A DNA stretch of 64,000 nucleotides from Bacteroidales bacterium. GTDB lineage: Bacteria > Bacteroidota > Bacteroidia > Bacteroidales > UBA932. Positions 61,995 to 64,000 of the stretch are shown one piece after another. Numbering within the stretch: position 1 is the stretch's first letter; every line of letters begins with the position of its first letter. The notes under the pieces were generated by a model. The model had not been told where the DNA came from. It saw nothing but the letters and a program-made list of their open reading frames with translations, and searched no databases. The stretch lies in NCBI GenBank assembly GCA_016285455.1, contig JAEEQS010000002.1:248001-312000 (forward strand), in the 5' to 3' direction. A program made the position numbers and the translations under genes.

Positions 61995-62564
61995 TTATTC
62001 AGCCTTTGCCTCTTCTGCAGGAGCGGCAGCCTCTTGTGCTGCTTCCTCAGCGGCCTTGGCCTCAGCCTCGGCAGCCTTGCGAGCCTCTTCTGCAGCCTTC
62101 TCAGCCTCAGCCTTCTTCTTTGCAAGCTCCTCTGCGCGTGCAGCGTTTACCTTGCTTTCAGCTTCAACTGCGGCCTTCTTTGCATCAGCCTTTGAAACTT
62201 TCAGGCTCTCTGCCTTCTTTGCAACCTTAGCCTCTTTCTCTGCAATCCATGCATTGAACTTGGCGTCGGCCTGCTCCTGAGTCAGAGCACCCTTCTTAAC
62301 ACCCTCAGCAAGGTGCTTCTTCAAGAGAGCGCCCTTGTAAGAGAGGATTCTTCTTGCGGTAATGGTTGGCTGGGCACCGTTCTGGAGCCAGTAAACTGCT
62401 CTGTCGACATTCAGGACGATGGTAGCCGGATTGGTGTTAGGGTCATAAGATCCCAAAAGCTCAATAAAGCGGCTGTCACGCGGGCTTCTGACGTCGGTAG
62501 CCAAAATGTGGAAGAAGGCGTAATTCTTCTTTCCATGACGTGAAAGACGGATTTTTACAGACAT
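61995..62564 (-). CDS. rpsP: 30S ribosomal protein S16 with long C-terminal tail
   Basis: bS16 stabilises the 30S subunit. The first 80 residues are the S16 core (VKIRLSRHGKKNYAFFHI, DSRFIELLGSYDPNTNPATI, DRAVYWLQNGAQPT). A tail of about 100 residues follows, Ala/Lys/Glu-rich and predicted to be helical (KVAKKAESLKVSKADAKKA, EEARKAAEAEAKAAEEAA). Such tails are frequent in Bacteroidetes S16 but not in E. coli, making this 189 residues against about 80-90 elsewhere. It is preceded by a full promoter at 62628-62658 and coupled to rimM. Confidence 0.96.
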   Translation of the reverse strand: MSVKIRLSRHGKKNYAFFHILATDVRSPRDSRFIELLGSYDPNTNPATIVLNVDRAVYWLQNGAQPTITARRILSYKGALLKKHLAEGVKKGALTQEQADAKFNAWIAEKEAKVAKKAESLKVSKADAKKAAVEAESKVNAARAEELAKKKAEAEKAAEEARKAAEAEAKAAEEAAQEAAAPAEEAKAE

Positions 62565-62627
62565 AACTGTGAGTTTTTAATTGTTAATAGTAATAATTAC
62601 TTGTCCTTCCTGCTCGAGAAAGGGCTG

Positions 62628-62658
62628 CAAATATAATCTATTTGGCTGAATGTGCAAA
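62628..62658 (-). promoter_or_regulatory. Promoter for rpsP-rimM
   Basis: On the minus strand TTTG (62655-62658), 19 bases, TATATTTG (62628-62635). The leader to ATG 62564 is about 57 bases, long for this window. Confidence 0.75.
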
Positions 62659-62684
62659 AATAATTGTACCCTTAGGCATAAATT

Positions 62685-62711
62685 GAAAAAGGGCTGGCAG
62701 ACTGCCAACCC
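62685..62711 (-). terminator. Terminator between the cyclophilin gene and rpsP
   Basis: GGGCTGGCA (62691-62699) pairs with TGCCAACCC (62703-62711); the mismatch becomes a G-U pair in the minus-strand RNA. It is followed by TTTTTC on that strand. It is about 160 bases past the cyclophilin stop at 62873, so a long 3' UTR or a small RNA may end here. Confidence 0.75.
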
Positions 62712-62872
62712 ATTTCTCAAACCTAAAAATTAACCTATGAAAAAACTACGCTTTTAGATATTGCAAAGCCCGTGCCACAATTTCTCGTCGGGGACAAAAA
62801 TTTTTGCAAATTTTTGCAAATTTTAACTAAAGTGTTGTTTCTCAGCGATTTAATATTTAGGTTATTCGTTTA
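62712..62872. other. Non-coding interval between the cyclophilin stop and its terminator
   Basis: This is the main part of the only gap over 300 bases (62565-62872). It is AT-rich and has three direct copies of a 10-bp unit (AAATTTTTGC; 62798-62807, 62808-62817, partial 62818-62824). On the plus strand there is a very short frame, ATG 62737 to TAG 62757 (MKKLRF), behind an A-rich leader. I see no promoter with both boxes. It may be a 3' UTR, a small RNA body or relic sequence. Confidence 0.5.
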
Positions 62873-63565
62873 TTATTTAACCGGAAGGATCGAGATTATC
62901 TTAATATCGGTAACAGGACGGTCCTTTGCCCCGGTTTTTACCGATGCTATCTTGTCTACGATATCAAGTCCGCTTACGGTTTCTCCGAATACGGTGTAGT
63001 CTCCATCCAGCTGCTTGCAGGCATTTGCATCCTGTACAATGTAGAACTGGCTGCCAGAAGATGCCTTTTCAGGATTTGCCCTGTCTCCCTTGCGGGCTGC
63101 GGCCAGAGCGCCTTTCTTGTGAAGGTGGAGAGTCTTGCCTGCCTCATCCTTGATTTCTGCAGGAACGGTGTAGCCAGGGCCGCCGGTTCCGAAAACATCT
63201 GCGCGGTCTGGATAATCTCTGGTGTAAGGGTCTCCGGTCTGGATCATAAAATGATTTATCACGCGGTGGAAGGTAATGCCGTCGTAATACTTGTTAGCGG
63301 CCAGGCGGATGAAGTTCTTCTTGTGCTTAGGAGTGTCTTCATAGAGCTTGACGCGGATGGTACCCATAGAAGTCACGATGTCGAACTGAGGCTCCGCTCC
63401 AAGGGAATCTGGATTGAAAGCCAGCTTTGGTTCCTCTTTCTTTTCAGGCTCGGCCTGCTGGGCGGCTGCCTGTTGCTGGTTTTGGCCTTCCTGGTTGTTT
63501 TCCCCGTTTTTGCAGGAGAAAAGAAGGAGGCTCAGCAAAGATGCCAGGATAAATATCTTTTTCAT
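62873..63565 (-). CDS. lipoprotein peptidyl-prolyl cis-trans isomerase (cyclophilin type)
   Basis: A 230-residue lipoprotein (signal FILASLLSLLLFSC), with a Gln/Glu/Ala-rich linker of about 35 residues and then a cyclophilin domain from about residue 57: IVTSMGTIRVKLYEDTPKHKKNFI, the catalytic FHRVINHFMIQTGDP, the peptide-binding GTGGPGYTVPAEI, and SGSQFYIV followed by DGDYTVFGETVSGLDIVDKI. It would catalyse proline isomerisation in folding proteins at the inner or outer membrane. A -7 element is at 63604-63611. It is divergent from the patatin gene at 63650 and transcribes toward the terminator at 62685. Confidence 0.95.
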   Translation of the reverse strand: MKKIFILASLLSLLLFSCKNGENNQEGQNQQQAAAQQAEPEKKEEPKLAFNPDSLGAEPQFDIVTSMGTIRVKLYEDTPKHKKNFIRLAANKYYDGITFHRVINHFMIQTGDPYTRDYPDRADVFGTGGPGYTVPAEIKDEAGKTLHLHKKGALAAARKGDRANPEKASSGSQFYIVQDANACKQLDGDYTVFGETVSGLDIVDKIASVKTGAKDRPVTDIKIISILPVK

Positions 63566-63603
63566 AATGCTTGTTGTTTATGTTTCTTGTTTGTTGCGCA
63601 AAG

Positions 63604-63611
63604 CAAAAGTA
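63604..63611 (-). promoter_or_regulatory. -7 element for the cyclophilin gene
   Basis: TACTTTTG on the minus strand, 38 bases before ATG 63565; no -33 TTTG at normal spacing. Confidence 0.35.
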
Positions 63612-63649
63612 GTAAAAGATAGTGTTATTTTGATTAACTTTGGCAATTA

Positions 63650-64000
63650 ATGGCAAGACTGGTTGCGATATTGCTGGCTTTGGCTCTGGCAGGGAATTTT
63701 TCCTTTGCCCAGGATACTCTGGCCCGCCGATCTGGAGGCGTGGGCCTGGTTCTTAGCGGCGGAGGAGCAAAAGGCCTGTCTCATATAGGAGTAATCAAGG
63801 CTCTGGAAGAAAACGATATTCCCATAGACTATATCTGCGGCACATCCATTGGCGCCATTATAGGCGGATTGTACGCCATAGGCTACAGCCCGGACGAAAT
63901 GGTGGAATTCATCAAGAAACCTGAATTTGCAGCCTGGAGCAAGGGCAAGGCGGAGATTCCTTACGCTTCCTATTTCTACAAATGGCCTCCTGATGCGGCT
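63650..64000 (+). CDS. patatin-like phospholipase family protein, partial (runs off right edge)
   Basis: The first 117 codons are visible: a signal peptide ([18 protein letters not shown]), then the patatin start with oxyanion loop [15 protein letters not shown] and nucleophile elbow [17 protein letters not shown]. This is close in pattern to the protein at 27333-29624, which carries a POTRA and barrel, so this one may have the same layout downstream, but the window ends before that can be seen. A TAACTTTG box lies only 7 bases before the ATG (63635-63642), too close for a usual leader. Divergent from the cyclophilin gene. Confidence 0.9.
   Translation, partial: MARLVAILLALALAGNFSFAQDTLARRSGGVGLVLSGGGAKGLSHIGVIKALEENDIPIDYICGTSIGAIIGGLYAIGYSPDEMVEFIKKPEFAAWSKGKAEIPYASYFYKWPPDAA

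Noticed and set aside
61991..62125. N-terminal extension of RimM rich in Arg/Leu
   Set aside because: It is the S16 tail read in another frame; RimM starts normally at ATG 61990.
63635..63642. TAACTTTG as promoter of the second patatin gene
   Set aside because: It is 7 bases from the ATG and has no -33 box, so transcription would start at the start codon; not convincing without data.

Overview
The window reads as chromosomal DNA of an uncultured-type member of the Bacteroidales (phylum Bacteroidota). Support: promoters of the Bacteroidetes type (TTTG, about 19 bases, TAnnTTTG), an almost complete lack of Shine-Dalgarno sequences except at rpsR and rplI, an S16 with a long Ala/Lys/Glu tail, OmpA pairs with a conserved coiled linker, HU-CCDC81-type, DUF4831, FISUMP and patatin/surface-antigen proteins, and a methylmalonyl-CoA decarboxylase (succinate to propionate route). 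The genus cannot be fixed from the sequence alone. Gene density is high, there is one tRNA, and I see no rRNA, CRISPR array, transposase, integrase or prophage.

Layout. 1-520: 5' end of a membrane-anchored AraC-type regulator with a promoter and a tandem palindrome upstream. 521-8283 (minus): SPOR lipoprotein, gcvT, a metal-site-degenerate M28/TonB-C fusion, leuS and two yitT paralogues, closely packed. 8372-10583 (plus): CapA-like protein and phoH. 10584-13411 (minus): Tat-dependent D-aminoacylase-like amidohydrolase and apbE. 13526-16623 (plus): FISUMP lipoprotein, lemA and two TPM-domain genes. 16626-19154 (minus): secreted esterase and PQQ-like propeller lipoprotein. 19229-21952 (plus): prfB with its programmed +1 frameshift and class I fumarase. 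21959-23313: two unknown exported proteins. 23310-26638 (minus): GH84 glycosidase and an AAA_14/DUF4143 ATPase with repeat operators. 26721-30708 (minus): recX with a coiled-coil insertion, patatin-barrel protein, rlmN. 30827-35975 (plus): recA, dnaG, metG. 35976-37685: HU-CCDC81 membrane protein (minus), tRNA-Asn (plus), Kdo/WaaP-like kinase (minus). 37742-43258 (minus): two OmpA paralogues and an M16 peptidase. 43399-44558 (plus): rpsF-rpsR-rplI. 44612-50289 (minus): methylmalonyl-CoA decarboxylase, lysine-rich histone-like protein, pepD, DUF4831, LpxL-like acyltransferase, unknown exported protein. 50438-53155 (plus): POT transporter and GT2. 53156-59727 (minus): tetR-tolC-MFP-RND-PII-like efflux operon. 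59898-60833 (plus): AraC regulator. 60839-63565 (minus): barrel protein, rimM, rpsP, lipoprotein cyclophilin. 63650 to the end (plus): 5' part of a second patatin.

Most content is housekeeping plus cell-envelope functions. Items that stand out: a frame-independent excess of the octamers ATCGCTGA and ATCGCGAT; strong Shine-Dalgarno sites restricted to rpsR and rplI; a PII-like gene closing an RND efflux operon; a probable pseudopeptidase fused to a TonB C-terminal domain; a RecX with a coiled-coil insertion; and repeat operators at the araC-like and AAA ATPase promoters. Start codons were moved from the longest reading frame to the ATG preceding a signal peptide, or lying downstream of a promoter, where the sequence justified it.
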